NCBI GenBank assembly: GCA_900208305.1
Contig: OAPG01000012.1
Span: forward strand, 558,001-622,000
Length of the DNA: 64,000 bases
Direction: 5' to 3'
Origin: Melanopsichium pennsylvanicum
Taxonomy: Eukaryota; Basidiomycota; Ustilaginomycetes; Ustilaginales
In this document: positions 42,504 through 52,123 of the stretch, one piece after another
Layout of the letters: each line of letters begins with the position of its first letter
Position numbering within the stretch: position 1 is the stretch's first letter
Position numbers and translations under genes: made by a program
The notes under the pieces: generated by a model
The model's input: the letters and a program-made list of their open reading frames with translations, nothing else
Told to the model about the DNA's origin: nothing
Databases searched by the model: none

Positions 42504-43565
42504 ATGTCAAAGTTTGTTAACCCTTTCGACGAGGCCGGATTCAGCTCGAAAATCGCTCGAATCCCACCTCCTTCCAACGATCCCGATGTTGACGTGACCA
42601 TTTTTTATCGACACTTCATCCCCACTGCAAAATTCAATCCCACCTCTCCCATCAATACTGATACCGGTACCAAAAAACCGCTTCCAATTATCCTGCTTCA
42701 CGGCCATCCGCAAACACATGTGATCTGGTCTACGGTTGCCACATCGCTCGCTTCTAGTGGTTTGTGGGAGATCGTGATCCCTGATAATCGTGGGAATGGA
42801 TCCAGTTCAGCCCCTTGCCCTAAAACCTCGCCCTCCCCTTGGTCGTATTCTCGCTATTCCAAACGCGAAATGGCGCGAGATATGGTTGAAGTCATGACGC
42901 AATTGGGTCATGAACGTTTTTACGTCGTAGCTCATGATAGGGGAGCTAGAATTGCACACAGGTTAGCGCTTGATTGGCCAGAAAAGGTAATCAAGATGAT
43001 TTTGCTTGATATTGCACCAACATTGGACATGTATTCTCAAACGGAACAAAAATTTGCAAGTGCTTATTGGCACTGGTTCTTCCTCTTACAACCTGATCTA
43101 CCTGAAGCATTTATCGAAGCTAATCCAAAAGCCTACTTACATGCGCTAGTGACTAGGTTCCCTCGTTCCTCCCCCACATCTACAACCTCTTCTTCAACCT
43201 TTTCCTCAGAGCTCGAAATGTGGCGAACTAACGAGTACTTAATCAACCTTTCTCGTCGATCCAACATCATCGCCATGTGCGAAGATTATCGTGCCTCTTC
43301 CCCTCTAATTTCCCTCTTCAAGAGTCCTGATTTGGAATTAGACCAATCCGACAGGGAAAATGGTAGAAAGATTCAATGCGAAACAAAAATTCTTTGGGGC
43401 AAACAAGGCATCATTCAAGCCATGTACAAAGGTGGATTATATCTATGGCAACAATGCTGTGAAAAACAAGTCAAAGGCCAAGCATTGGATTGTGGTCATT
43501 ACATCCCCGAAGAAGCTCCTCAAAGCGTTGTACAAGAGATACAAACGTTTTTTTTCTTCGAGTAA
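42504..43565 (+). CDS. alpha/beta hydrolase, haloacetate-dehalogenase-like, 353 aa
   Basis: In bacteria this subfamily hydrolyses fluoro- or chloroacetate; close relatives are epoxide hydrolases. The diagnostic residues of fluoroacetate dehalogenase all appear: nucleophile Asp145 with Arg146 and Arg149 in HDRGAR, acid Asp169 in LLDIAPT, halide-pocket His190-Trp191 in YWHWFF and Tyr262 in CEDYRA, and base His332 in CGHYIPEE. The oxyanion segment is LLHGHPQTH. Inserts relative to bacterial enzymes are an N-terminal 25 residues, a Pro/Ser loop near 103-112 and a Ser/Thr loop (220-235). ATG 42504 is the only reasonable start. Substrate is inferred by residue matching only; an epoxide or ester substrate remains possible. 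Confidence 0.87.
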   Translation: MSKFVNPFDEAGFSSKIARIPPPSNDPDVDVTIFYRHFIPTAKFNPTSPINTDTGTKKPLPIILLHGHPQTHVIWSTVATSLASSGLWEIVIPDNRGNGSSSAPCPKTSPSPWSYSRYSKREMARDMVEVMTQLGHERFYVVAHDRGARIAHRLALDWPEKVIKMILLDIAPTLDMYSQTEQKFASAYWHWFFLLQPDLPEAFIEANPKAYLHALVTRFPRSSPTSTTSSSTFSSELEMWRTNEYLINLSRRSNIIAMCEDYRASSPLISLFKSPDLELDQSDRENGRKIQCETKILWGKQGIIQAMYKGGLYLWQQCCEKQVKGQALDCGHYIPEEAPQSVVQEIQTFFFFE

Positions 43566-44319
43566 AAAAAATTGGTAAACTACTCTGTAAAAACCTTGAC
43601 CGCTTTCTTTCTCTCACAAATCGCTCAAATTTGTGCACAAAACCATCCTCGAATTCACGCACAGCAACGTCAGTGCTCCCAGAAATTGCAAAAGTAAACA
43701 AAAGAATTCCGTCAAGTTTACCTTGTCGGCAGCGTGAGAGGTCAGTGAACTGCGTTCGGTGTGACGGCTTCCTTTCGTTGAAAGCCAATGCGAGTGGGAC
43801 ACACATAAGCCTGCGTGCTTGCCAAAGGGCCATCTCTGAAGAGTGTGTGTACACTGTATATGTCTGAGTGTCGAAATGCCCCATTCATTTAGAGCGAGCG
43901 ACCCGGGGAAATCAAGCTCGGGCTGACGTTGAATGTGAAGCTGCGAATGCCACGCAATGCGTATCAGGCCGTAGCTGTAAGAGGGCGAAATGACCTCGTA
44001 CGCGATTGCACCGAGGCATTCCTTTGCTTCCGTTTGATGTTTGGCGCATTCAAATGATCTTGGTACTGCATGTGCCGACTCGTTCGCACTTGATCTTTGT
44101 GGGGGCCTCAGCCCAGTAAGGTGGTGATGATCTGCCGTAATGCACGGCTATGTTCGATGCTTTGTCGCTGTACTTGTCCACGTGCAATTGTCCTTTTTGA
44201 AACGCCTTTTTACGCATCAAGGTAAAATGGCAGTATTGCTCGTGGTCGGGTGATGATCTTGGCGGCAGTATGAGCGTTGAATACGATGCATCCGTTTTGC
44301 TTGGTTTCGTCTTTTGGAC
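43566..44319. other. convergent intergenic region
   Basis: Between the hydrolase and DAD3 3' ends. The minus frame 43471-43884 and plus frame 43490-43867 overlap the hydrolase end and have no family likeness. No repeats or RNA gene noted. Confidence 0.5.
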
Positions 44320-44933
44320 TCAGTAATATTGATCGTGACGCATGACCACGGTATCATCCCCTTCACCCGATTCGGATTCAGCATTGCCATAATAGTACTG
44401 ACCGCCTGCCGCCGCTGCCGCTGTTGCTGTTGCTGGATCGTACATGCCCATTTGCATATCCATGCTGTAGCCATCGATTTCTGCGCCTGCTGCAGCCATG
44501 GCTTCTGCTTCGGCCATCTCTGCCTGTTCCTGCACAGTAGCCCACACCGAAGCTTTGTATAGAGTGAGTACGAGACCCATCTTTCGTTCCAGAACGCGTA
44601 ATTGAGTGAGCAAAGATGCGTGGGCGGGCGAGCTGGAGAGAAGGGTCGAAAGTGCAGCGACCTGTTTTGATTCAAGAAAGTTCAAGTGCAACGGGAAGCG
44701 TAAACGGTCAGCAAGCTTAGATTCTTTAATCAAGAAAGGAAGAGATGAGAGAGTGAAGGTGAAAGTGTGGGGATACATACGCGTCGAATGGTATCAGCCA
44801 GACGAGCATACTCGCCGAGAAGCTCCTGTTCATGTTCGGAAAGAGCTCGGTGACCAGCGTACGGGTTGATGTAAGGTTTGGGTGCGGTAGGCAAAGCTGC
44901 TACCTGGTTGAGGACTTCTTGAATGGTTGTCAT
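44320..44933 (-). CDS. DAD3: DASH complex subunit Dad3, 164 aa, two exons
   Basis: Part of the DASH/Dam1 ring that couples kinetochores to microtubule plus ends. Exon 1 is 44781-44933 and exon 2 is 44320-44661; the 119-bp intron (GTATGT to AAACAG) joins ADTIRR to VAALSTLL in phase 0. Dad3 features: N-terminal NPYAGHRALSEHEQELLGEYARLADTI and the second helix LLTQLRVLERKMGLVLTLYKASVWA. Yeast Dad3 is about 94 residues; here the core ends near residue 110 and a 50-residue Ala/Gly/Met tail (AATATAAAAAGGQYYYGN) follows, ending in an acidic segment. Start ATG 44933. Divergent from the unknown gene at 45518. Confidence 0.9.
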
Positions 44934-45517
44934 TTCTGCCGATAATTCTAGATGAGGACAACGTAGTGTTGATGCAGAAGGTGATAATGATGGTGGTGGT
45001 GGAAATGATGATCATAAGTAAGCATGCTACAATGCACGATGTGAGAGATTTTTTGTCCGACTAAATTATTAGACTATAACACACACTCTCTCTCGCTAAT
45101 GAATTAGAGCAACACACAACACACAGCCAAAGTGCAATCAATCCGCCAACGCGTCGTTGTGGTGACTGTTTGAAATTTAACGCGCGTCGACACATTCCAC
45201 CTTTTCCAAATCGGAACTCGGCCTGTAAACTACTTGATTTGTTAGAGTCGCCTCAAACACACAGCTGTACTCTGACTGTTAAAGTGAAGTTACTGTATAT
45301 TTGTGGTGGAGGCAGCAGCGCCTACCAACCAACTGGCTTCTGAGCAGTTGTGCGTGTTGCTCTCGCTTTCACAATTTGCCCCAATCTGTTTCGTACCACC
45401 ATCATCACAATATACTTCTCAATCCGCACGTCTACCAATGACCACTTCACCACCCCGATCTTTTCGCATTCGTTGCGGCTGTAACTAAGTCTTGGATCGT
45501 CCCGACATGACCTCAGA
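44934..45517. promoter_or_regulatory. divergent promoter region, DAD3 / unknown gene
   Basis: 584 bp between two divergent starts. Contains GATGGTGGTGG units near the DAD3 start, a CACACTCTCTCTC tract near 45085 and an ACTGTATAT word near 45291. An MluI-type ACGCGT core (MCB-like element) is present near 45150 as AACGCGTCG and again in ACGCGCGTCGA near 45180, as is often found upstream of cell-cycle genes. Confidence 0.45.
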
Positions 45518-47992
45518 ATGGCCTCTGAAGTCTTCTACAATCGTGTTCCATACACAACTCAACCTCGCATGCCACCACTATCACACCAATCACATAATGA
45601 CCACACTTTCCTCGCAACCTCTGCCACAACACACATACAACGCTCAGTCGGTACAACACGCTCAGGTGAAACTCTCACTTTCCCTCCCCTTTACCTCGAC
45701 CCAATAGACCCTCAATTGCCTCACGACTCTTTAAACCCATCAAACCCTGCTCAACAACCAGGCAGCTTTGTCTTGGGTTCCACCTTCTACCACCATCCCG
45801 AACTCAACGCTCTAGTATCCAACCATCTCACCGATGCCTCAGCCAACGCACTTGATGGGGCATCCGGTACAGGTCATGCATTCCTCGCCAGCATCTTTGC
45901 CAACCGCGATGGAGCGCACGATGAAGATTCCGACGCAGACGATTCAGGTGGTGGAGCTGGGGCCAACGGTGGTAGTGGTGGTGGCGCTGATATAGCCGTG
46001 GCTGTACCAAGACCCAAAATTACTTCCGAGTTCGTATCGCTCAACGAGGATCTGGTACCTGCCAGTTTAGATATGCATGGAGACATGTTACCTGCAGACC
46101 AGCATCCGAGTTATCCCTTTGGCAATCTTTTCGGTCCTATGGGAGGCGTGATCACTGCGGACAGTGCGCTCGCTGGAGGTACGCACGGTGCTTCTCATAA
46201 TGTTGCTACAACAGCATTGGGCGGTGCAGCAGCAGCGACGTTGGGGTTGGATTTCGGAGGTGGATTGGATGGAGTGATCAATCTCGGTCAATCGAGTCAT
46301 GGAAGAAGAAGTGCGGTGAGTAACGCATGGAACAATTTTATCAACAAAGCATCTCGTTCCAAGCTTGTCGGTTCATCAGCAGGTGCTTTTACTGAGTACA
46401 ACGTCGATACCAATCAAAACACCATCACTACAATTGCTGCTTCCGCATTCAACGGGAATGGTGCAGCGCCATCACAAACGGAAATCCTACTTTCGGCAAA
46501 AAAGCTCGACCTATCTCCAGGTTTACTTTTCCGCACAAACACATCCACCGTCTTGGCTCCGCCCACGTGGCCCTTTCGTCGCCATGGTCCTGGAAACACT
46601 TCGTACGCTGCACTTCTCCGCCCGAATTCCAACGTTTTTGGCACGGCTCCCGCGAGTCAAGCCGTAGCTGCGACGTTGGGTGGACTACCTGCTTCTGCCA
46701 ACATCATAAAAGAGGTCTGGTCCGATCTAGCACTCGAAGAGTTGGTGCCTACCCGAATTGGCCAAACCTCTGCGATGCGTCATCTCGACAATCATGCACT
46801 CAACCAACATGAAGCTCAAGCCAACAACGATGGTGGTGGTGGTGGGGAAAAGGAGGGGAGCAAGAAACGTAAAAGAATGTTTGAACCGGAATCAGATGGC
46901 AGTTTTGCTAGAAGGGTAGCGACCATGGAAGCGGATCCACTCGATTTCTTGGGACCCATTTCACGCGAGATTAGGGGTCAGGCTGCTCGACCTTGGGGTA
47001 CAGTCACGTCTTCTTCTTCTTCTTCTTCTTCTTGTTCTTCACGAAACAACCAACTCAACGGTCATCGTCATCGATCTCGTCGCTTAACAACCTACTCGAA
47101 CGAGAGCGATGATCAAGCAGCAGAAGTGGAACATGATGATTTGGAAGCAGGTTATCTTCACCGAGATCTTCTGCGATATGCATTCAGTCTTCCACCAGCT
47201 AGGTTCAGTTGGATGGAAGAGGAAAATGACGAGCACCACCATAATGACGAGGGGACGGGTGGTACGCTTCACGTTGAACCGGATGGGATAGGATGGAGTA
47301 CAGCCAAAAGGATCTTTGTGAATGAAGAACGAGATCGGTTATTACCTCAAGTGGCATCCAGAGCCATGAGTGCGGATGGAGGTGTTGAAGCGTATTCAGT
47401 AAGAGGCATAAGGGCTAATCAGGGAGTTTTGCCAACACCTTTTTGGTCATGGAATCAAAGATTTGTTGACAGAGATCTAATGAATGGTGGTGATGGTGTT
47501 GATGGTAGCTTTGTTACCGATCTATCGGCAAGCAATTCCAACCCAACTTTGACGCATCTGCAACATGAACAAGTACAACAAAGACAAAGTATTGTTGATG
47601 ATATTTCAGGAGAGCAAGAAGAAGAAGAAGAGTCTGCTCAACGACACGATGATGATGATCAAATAAATTGGCAATATGATGAAGATCGACAAGACATGCA
47701 ACAACAAGCACAATTGCAGGGGTTATTGTTGTCGCAATATCAAATTCGAAACAAATACGCAATGGATGTGAATGAGGGTGGGGCAGAATTCGACGGCAAT
47801 ACGCAATTTGATGATGATGTTGTGAACCAAGACGAAGAAGAAGAGCAAAATGCAATAGGGTTGGACTACGAGTATGACCGAATTTCAGAAACACAATTAG
47901 CAAAAGATAAACACAAACACAAACACGATAACGATGACGATGACGACCAAGTAGGCTCCTTTGGTGAAGCTCAAGACACAACGTATGGTTGA
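45518..47992 (+). CDS. unknown 824-residue, low-complexity, probably nuclear protein
   Basis: No family is recognised. A single uninterrupted frame from ATG 45518 to 47992. Residues about 140-160 are Gly/Asp-rich; a block at about 265-400 is more ordered (SNAWNNFINKASRSKL, ILLSAKKLDLSPGLLFRTNTS, PPTWPFRRHGPGNTSYAALL, IIKEVWSDLALEELVP). A basic nuclear-localisation-like KKRKR sits near 450, followed by MEADPLDFLGPISREIRGQ, a poly-Ser run, and an acidic, Gln/Asp/His-rich C-terminus ending with a poly-Asp stretch before QVGSF. The ordered blocks and lack of stops show that it is real. A transcription-related role is only a guess. Convergent with the SDR gene. Confidence 0.8.
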   Translation: MASEVFYNRVPYTTQPRMPPLSHQSHNDHTFLATSATTHIQRSVGTTRSGETLTFPPLYLDPIDPQLPHDSLNPSNPAQQPGSFVLGSTFYHHPELNALVSNHLTDASANALDGASGTGHAFLASIFANRDGAHDEDSDADDSGGGAGANGGSGGGADIAVAVPRPKITSEFVSLNEDLVPASLDMHGDMLPADQHPSYPFGNLFGPMGGVITADSALAGGTHGASHNVATTALGGAAAATLGLDFGGGLDGVINLGQSSHGRRSAVSNAWNNFINKASRSKLVGSSAGAFTEYNVDTNQNTITTIAASAFNGNGAAPSQTEILLSAKKLDLSPGLLFRTNTSTVLAPPTWPFRRHGPGNTSYAALLRPNSNVFGTAPASQAVAATLGGLPASANIIKEVWSDLALEELVPTRIGQTSAMRHLDNHALNQHEAQANNDGGGGGEKEGSKKRKRMFEPESDGSFARRVATMEADPLDFLGPISREIRGQAARPWGTVTSSSSSSSSCSSRNNQLNGHRHRSRRLTTYSNESDDQAAEVEHDDLEAGYLHRDLLRYAFSLPPARFSWMEEENDEHHHNDEGTGGTLHVEPDGIGWSTAKRIFVNEERDRLLPQVASRAMSADGGVEAYSVRGIRANQGVLPTPFWSWNQRFVDRDLMNGGDGVDGSFVTDLSASNSNPTLTHLQHEQVQQRQSIVDDISGEQEEEEESAQRHDDDDQINWQYDEDRQDMQQQAQLQGLLLSQYQIRNKYAMDVNEGGAEFDGNTQFDDDVVNQDEEEEQNAIGLDYEYDRISETQLAKDKHKHKHDNDDDDDQVGSFGEAQDTTYG

Positions 47993-48272
47993 TATCGCAC
48001 CTCTTTCACACTAAAATTGTTAATTTTATTGTACGAAGCGAATCTGAATCTGAATTTAAATCATAAATTTTCTTAGGGGAAAGGGCGAATAGGCTCTCGT
48101 TTGGCTCGTCTTCTGTGAACAAGTTTCGGTTTGCTTTGGTTTTGTCTGAAGTCATTACACCAACGTATTATACTGTACGTTACAGTACACGACCACGATG
48201 ATGGCAGCCAAATTTGGACCTTTTTGCGCGCCTCTTTCATTGACCTCGGTAAGTTTCTTTTTGTTTTGAGTT

Positions 48273-49289
48273 TTAGATGCCGTTGCCACCACGGTAAGCA
48301 TGGTAGGGACTAGCCTGATTTACTGGGAACACCAACGTTTCCGCGATATTCACGTGCGGTGGTCTGTTTGCGGCCCAAACGATTTCCTCTGCAATATCGT
48401 CTGCACTCAAGGGTTGAAGACCTTGATACACTTTATCCGCTGCACCTTTATCTCCTCTGAATCTGGTTACCGAAAAGCTGGTTTCCACCATACCTGGTTG
48501 AATCTCTGTCACCCTGATGGGGGTATCTACGAGTTCCTTCAAAAGAGCGCTAGTAAAAGCGTTGACTGCGAACTTTGTAGCACAGTAAATTGAACCACCT
48601 GGATAACCTTCCCTACCGGCAATGCTTCCGAGATTGATGATATGACCACTGTTACGTTTTTTAAACTCGTTTACGAAAATTTGAGAAAGGTGGATGAGAC
48701 CTTTGATATTGGTATCGATCATAATGTCGATTTCATCCGGAGAAATGTCACCAACTTTATCGGTTCCGAGGACGAGACCGGCATTGTTGACGAGAATGTC
48801 AATGTTCTTGGCCCAATCGGGAAGACTTTGAATGATTCCATCGAGTTGTTTACGATCTTGCATATCGAGCGTGATGGCAGCGAAATTACCGCCTGCACCG
48901 GTTTGGGATTTTTGATTGGCAAGCGAACATTCGGTTGCAGCTTTGGAAAGTTCATCAGCACGACGAGCGGTTAGGACAACATTGCATCCAGCACGCGCGA
49001 AAAGGATGGCGGTGGCTTTACCAATTCCACCCGAAGCACCCGTGACGAGTACGGTTTTGTTATGTAAACGCTGAGTGGGGAACACGCTAGTCATGCTTGG
49101 AAAGATTGGATCAGAAACACCTGAATAAGAGGATGCACGAGAGGATGTATTGTTCGAATTTCGCAGACAAGGTGCGGATGCAAACGTTCGAGCGAAACAA
49201 GCGCGACGAGCTGAGGTGACGACGTAGCGCGAGGATGCTTGTGGGACGAATCGAAGTATGGATCGTGGAAAAGGTCCAGTGAACGACAT
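48273..49289 (-). CDS. short-chain dehydrogenase, YMR226C-like, with mitochondrial presequence, 338 aa
   Basis: An NADP-dependent SDR; yeast YMR226C oxidises serine, threonine and related 3-hydroxy acids. Motifs: cofactor loop GASGGIGKA (about 84-92), NNAGLVLG, catalytic Ser in LGSIAG, YCATK (Tyr and Lys), and the subgroup signature EIQPGMVETSFSVTRFRGDK. Usual length is about 267; the extra 65 N-terminal residues are Arg/Ser/Ala-rich without acidic residues until about 60 (RSILRFVPQASSRYVVTSAR, FARTFASAP), a typical mitochondrial presequence. An internal Met66 starts a product of normal size. The first ATG has T at -3, the second (49094) has A at -3. Single exon. Confidence 0.92.
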   Translation of the reverse strand: MSFTGPFPRSILRFVPQASSRYVVTSARRACFARTFASAPCLRNSNNTSSRASSYSGVSDPIFPSMTSVFPTQRLHNKTVLVTGASGGIGKATAILFARAGCNVVLTARRADELSKAATECSLANQKSQTGAGGNFAAITLDMQDRKQLDGIIQSLPDWAKNIDILVNNAGLVLGTDKVGDISPDEIDIMIDTNIKGLIHLSQIFVNEFKKRNSGHIINLGSIAGREGYPGGSIYCATKFAVNAFTSALLKELVDTPIRVTEIQPGMVETSFSVTRFRGDKGAADKVYQGLQPLSADDIAEEIVWAANRPPHVNIAETLVFPVNQASPYHAYRGGNGI

Positions 49290-49803
49290 GCAGCTGGCTG
49301 AACAGCGACTTATATATATATGTAGAGATAGTGAGAGAAGAGCAATGGTTTCAGCGATCCAAGAGAGGCAAAGCTGAGAGGCCTAAGTCAAACTCTACTC
49401 AAGTCTAATCTTACAGCAGAGTCTATTTGGATTACGTACGCACCTTATCGGCACGCCGAGCGCTAATCCACTGCACATTTCTGGAGTTCAAGTTGGTCTG
49501 TGCGCTCACCGTCTGACTTCACCTCGCAGATGTCCCCACGTGAGAAATTCATCGGACTTGCATTCCGATACTTGAATTTTGGCTCTGTGCTCACTGTCAA
49601 AGCCCACGCTACTCAATGCCATTCTTCAAAATGCTACAAACCGATCGTGCTGCTGCTGCTGCTGCTGCTGTTCATGATAATGATGATATTGAAAACGATG
49701 CAAATGCGAAAGGACTGACGACAAGACGACATTCATACCTAATCTAAGCTGGTACCAGAACGGCATAGACGGCACACAGCTCACAGCTCACAGCTCACAG
49801 CTT
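49290..49803. other. SDR promoter and OHCU-decarboxylase 3' region
   Basis: Includes TATATATATATG near 49311, seven CTG units (about 49651-49671) and four ACAGCTC units (49776-49801) directly before the stop codon of the neighbouring minus-strand gene. No gene. Confidence 0.6.
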
Positions 49804-51644
49804 TTATTGAGCTGGGGCGGATCTGAGCTCCTTAGCAATCTGAACCTCTTTGCCGCTCAACAACCCTTCCGCCTTCTGCGCGCCTTGGGCCTCTTCAACC
49901 ACATCACCTAGATCTTCGACCTCGGCAACCCCCTCTACGTTATCGTCCCCATCACCTTCACCTTCGCCTTCTTCCTCACCCACCTCGTCAATCACAAACG
50001 CGGGACGCTCTTGCAACAAAGCCTCCTGAGCAGCGCGCAGTGCTTCCGCTGCTGCCTTTGGTCCTGCTGTCGAAAGATCGCTCCCACGTAGACTCATCCT
50101 CTTGTCCTCTTTTGACGACGTTCCTGACGAGAAAGGTGGTTGTTTCTCCAACGTCCGCCCTCGCTCTGCCTGTGATCCTGTTCGCGCATTCGATGATGTC
50201 GTGGTTTGTGGTGCTGCTACAGCCTTGAGATCTTGAGTAGACGGCGTCTTTGCCGGTGAACGCAAAGCATTGAACAATCGATTACCCAACGTCGATTTCC
50301 TCTCCTCAGCCGCCTTCCTCCTCTCTTCCGCTTCCTTCTCTCGCAACTCCTGTGTGTCCATCCTACCTCCATCCAAAGTCGAATTCCTTCCAAACGAAGG
50401 CCTCGGTCCTGTCACAGTATGCGTCTGCAACTTTTGTCCGACTTGATCCGCCAATTGATTCATCTTTGCTTTACCCTCTTCGCCCAACAAATTACCCAGG
50501 AATCCCACCACTTTCCCCCTGGCACCCGTCGTTACGTCGCGACTATAGGTGGCTTCGCTTGTAGCCCAGCTGCTGTCCTTGCTTGCTCCTGGAACCGCTC
50601 TGGGTGCACCTGGCAGACTTGGTGCGGTGTGCCATGCGTAGGCGCCTCCGCTCTGGGATCGTTCAACGGGTTCGAGGTAAAAAGATTCGGTGAGGTCGGA
50701 TTTGAAGAATGATTCGAGCACGGGAGAGGAGAGCACAAGCATGCGGAATGAGGCAAGTGATAAGAAGGGTACATCTTGGCCAACTGGTTCTTGTTGTGAC
50801 GTTGTCTCACCGTCCTTGGCGACTGCAGCTGAGTCTACAGCTGCAGCAGCCGTGAACAATTCAACTACACTTAATTTGGATTCCTCACCGTCTTCTTTGA
50901 TGCTAGCTTTGGCGTCCTCTTTGGTATGGGCTTCGGATTTGAGCTTGCCTGCTCGATCGACTGCAATCTCCCAAAGTGCGTCCGAGGCTCGTTCGAGCTC
51001 GGATTGCCATTCTTGGGTGCCCTCTGCTCGTACCTCGGACTTGGGAAGGTGTTTAGCGTCTTTGAGTGCTGCGGTTTCTTCACCGAGCAAAGATGCGAGC
51101 TCGTCGGCAACTGCAGCTCTTGATCGACCAGCGACGTAAGTCACGAATCGCAGACCGGGATATTTGGCTTCATAGATCGCATTCAATCTGGCGAGCTCTG
51201 CAATTTTACCAATGTGTATGGAGCAAAGTATGTCAATTTTCAGTGTTCCGTAGCTGCAATCTGGCTCTAAGATGGGCACTTACTTTCCAGTGTAGCAGGA
51301 TCGACTTGACCGCCCTTCATTTGCTCCTTGCGACTTTCTTCGCTCAACTCGGAAGTAGGTGCATTGAGCGGAGCACCAATTCTTGGATGACCTCCAATGA
51401 AATTTGCGCGTCGTTCTACCTTCCAACCTGGGTCGTCCTCTACGCAGAAGCGTGCCACATCGAGTAGACCTTCGTAAGATTCGGGTCTTGCATCCTCAGG
51501 GAGATCGGCGATGGCAGCGGCAGATTGTGATGCTAGATCTGGTAGAAGCTCCTTGGGGCATTCGAGTAGTCGCAACAGGATGGGAGAGAGCTGTTCGGGT
51601 GTCGCTTTAGGGATCTGACCCGTGGGAATGATGGATGCGACCAT
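49804..51644 (-). CDS. OHCU decarboxylase domain fused to long disordered tail, 584 aa, two exons
   Basis: 2-oxo-4-hydroxy-4-carboxy-5-ureidoimidazoline decarboxylase makes S-allantoin in uric acid breakdown, usually in peroxisomes. Exon 1 is 51284-51644 and exon 2 is 49804-51197; the 86-bp intron (GTAAGT to TTGCAG) joins PATLE to KLARLNAIYE. Domain motifs: FIGGHPRIG with His86, LSEESRKEQ with Glu107, LNAIYEAKYPGLRFVTYVAGRSR. The family is about 170-180 residues, yet here 400 more follow: an acidic/Ala linker, a short ordered block (VPFLSLASFRMLVLSSPVLESFF), an Ala/Trp segment, helical charged stretches (ELREKEAEERRKAAEERKS) and a Glu/Gly-rich end. No C-terminal PTS1 (ends SAPAQ). Confidence 0.88.
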
Positions 51645-52123
51645 CGCTGTTACAACACCTATGAATGTCGATGCTCGAGAGAATGGAGATCACGGAAGCC
51701 AGAGTCGATCACGATCGATTGGAGATACAATTTTGAGACAGATGGTGGTGGTTGAACAAAGATATATATTTTTGTGAGTGATGGTGGTGTAGATAGCAAC
51801 AAGATGTGGCTAAGGTAGAAACATTCACAAGAGATTGCATCCACAAACGCCTGAAACGTATCTTTTTGATGAGGTATTTCGGATTTGGCCGCCTAAAAGG
51901 TTGGACCCTCGACACGATTTTACAGGCACGTCACAGTAGCTAAACAGTCTCGCGCGAAAAGAGCGTCTTCAAACAAACAAACAAAAAGCAAGGCAGAGCT
52001 ATCAAATCAACACTCATAACTCCACTAACTACTTACTCCCTCTTGACATTGATCCACCAGCTTCCTCGCCTGGTAGTCCACATCATATCGATCTCCCATT
52101 CTCTTTCAACGCACATTTCCAAC
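51645..52123. promoter_or_regulatory. divergent promoter region, OHCU decarboxylase / prefoldin
   Basis: 479 bp between two divergent starts. A TATATATTTTTG stretch lies near 51763 and AAACAAACAAACAAAAAG near 51973. No ORF of note. Confidence 0.5.
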
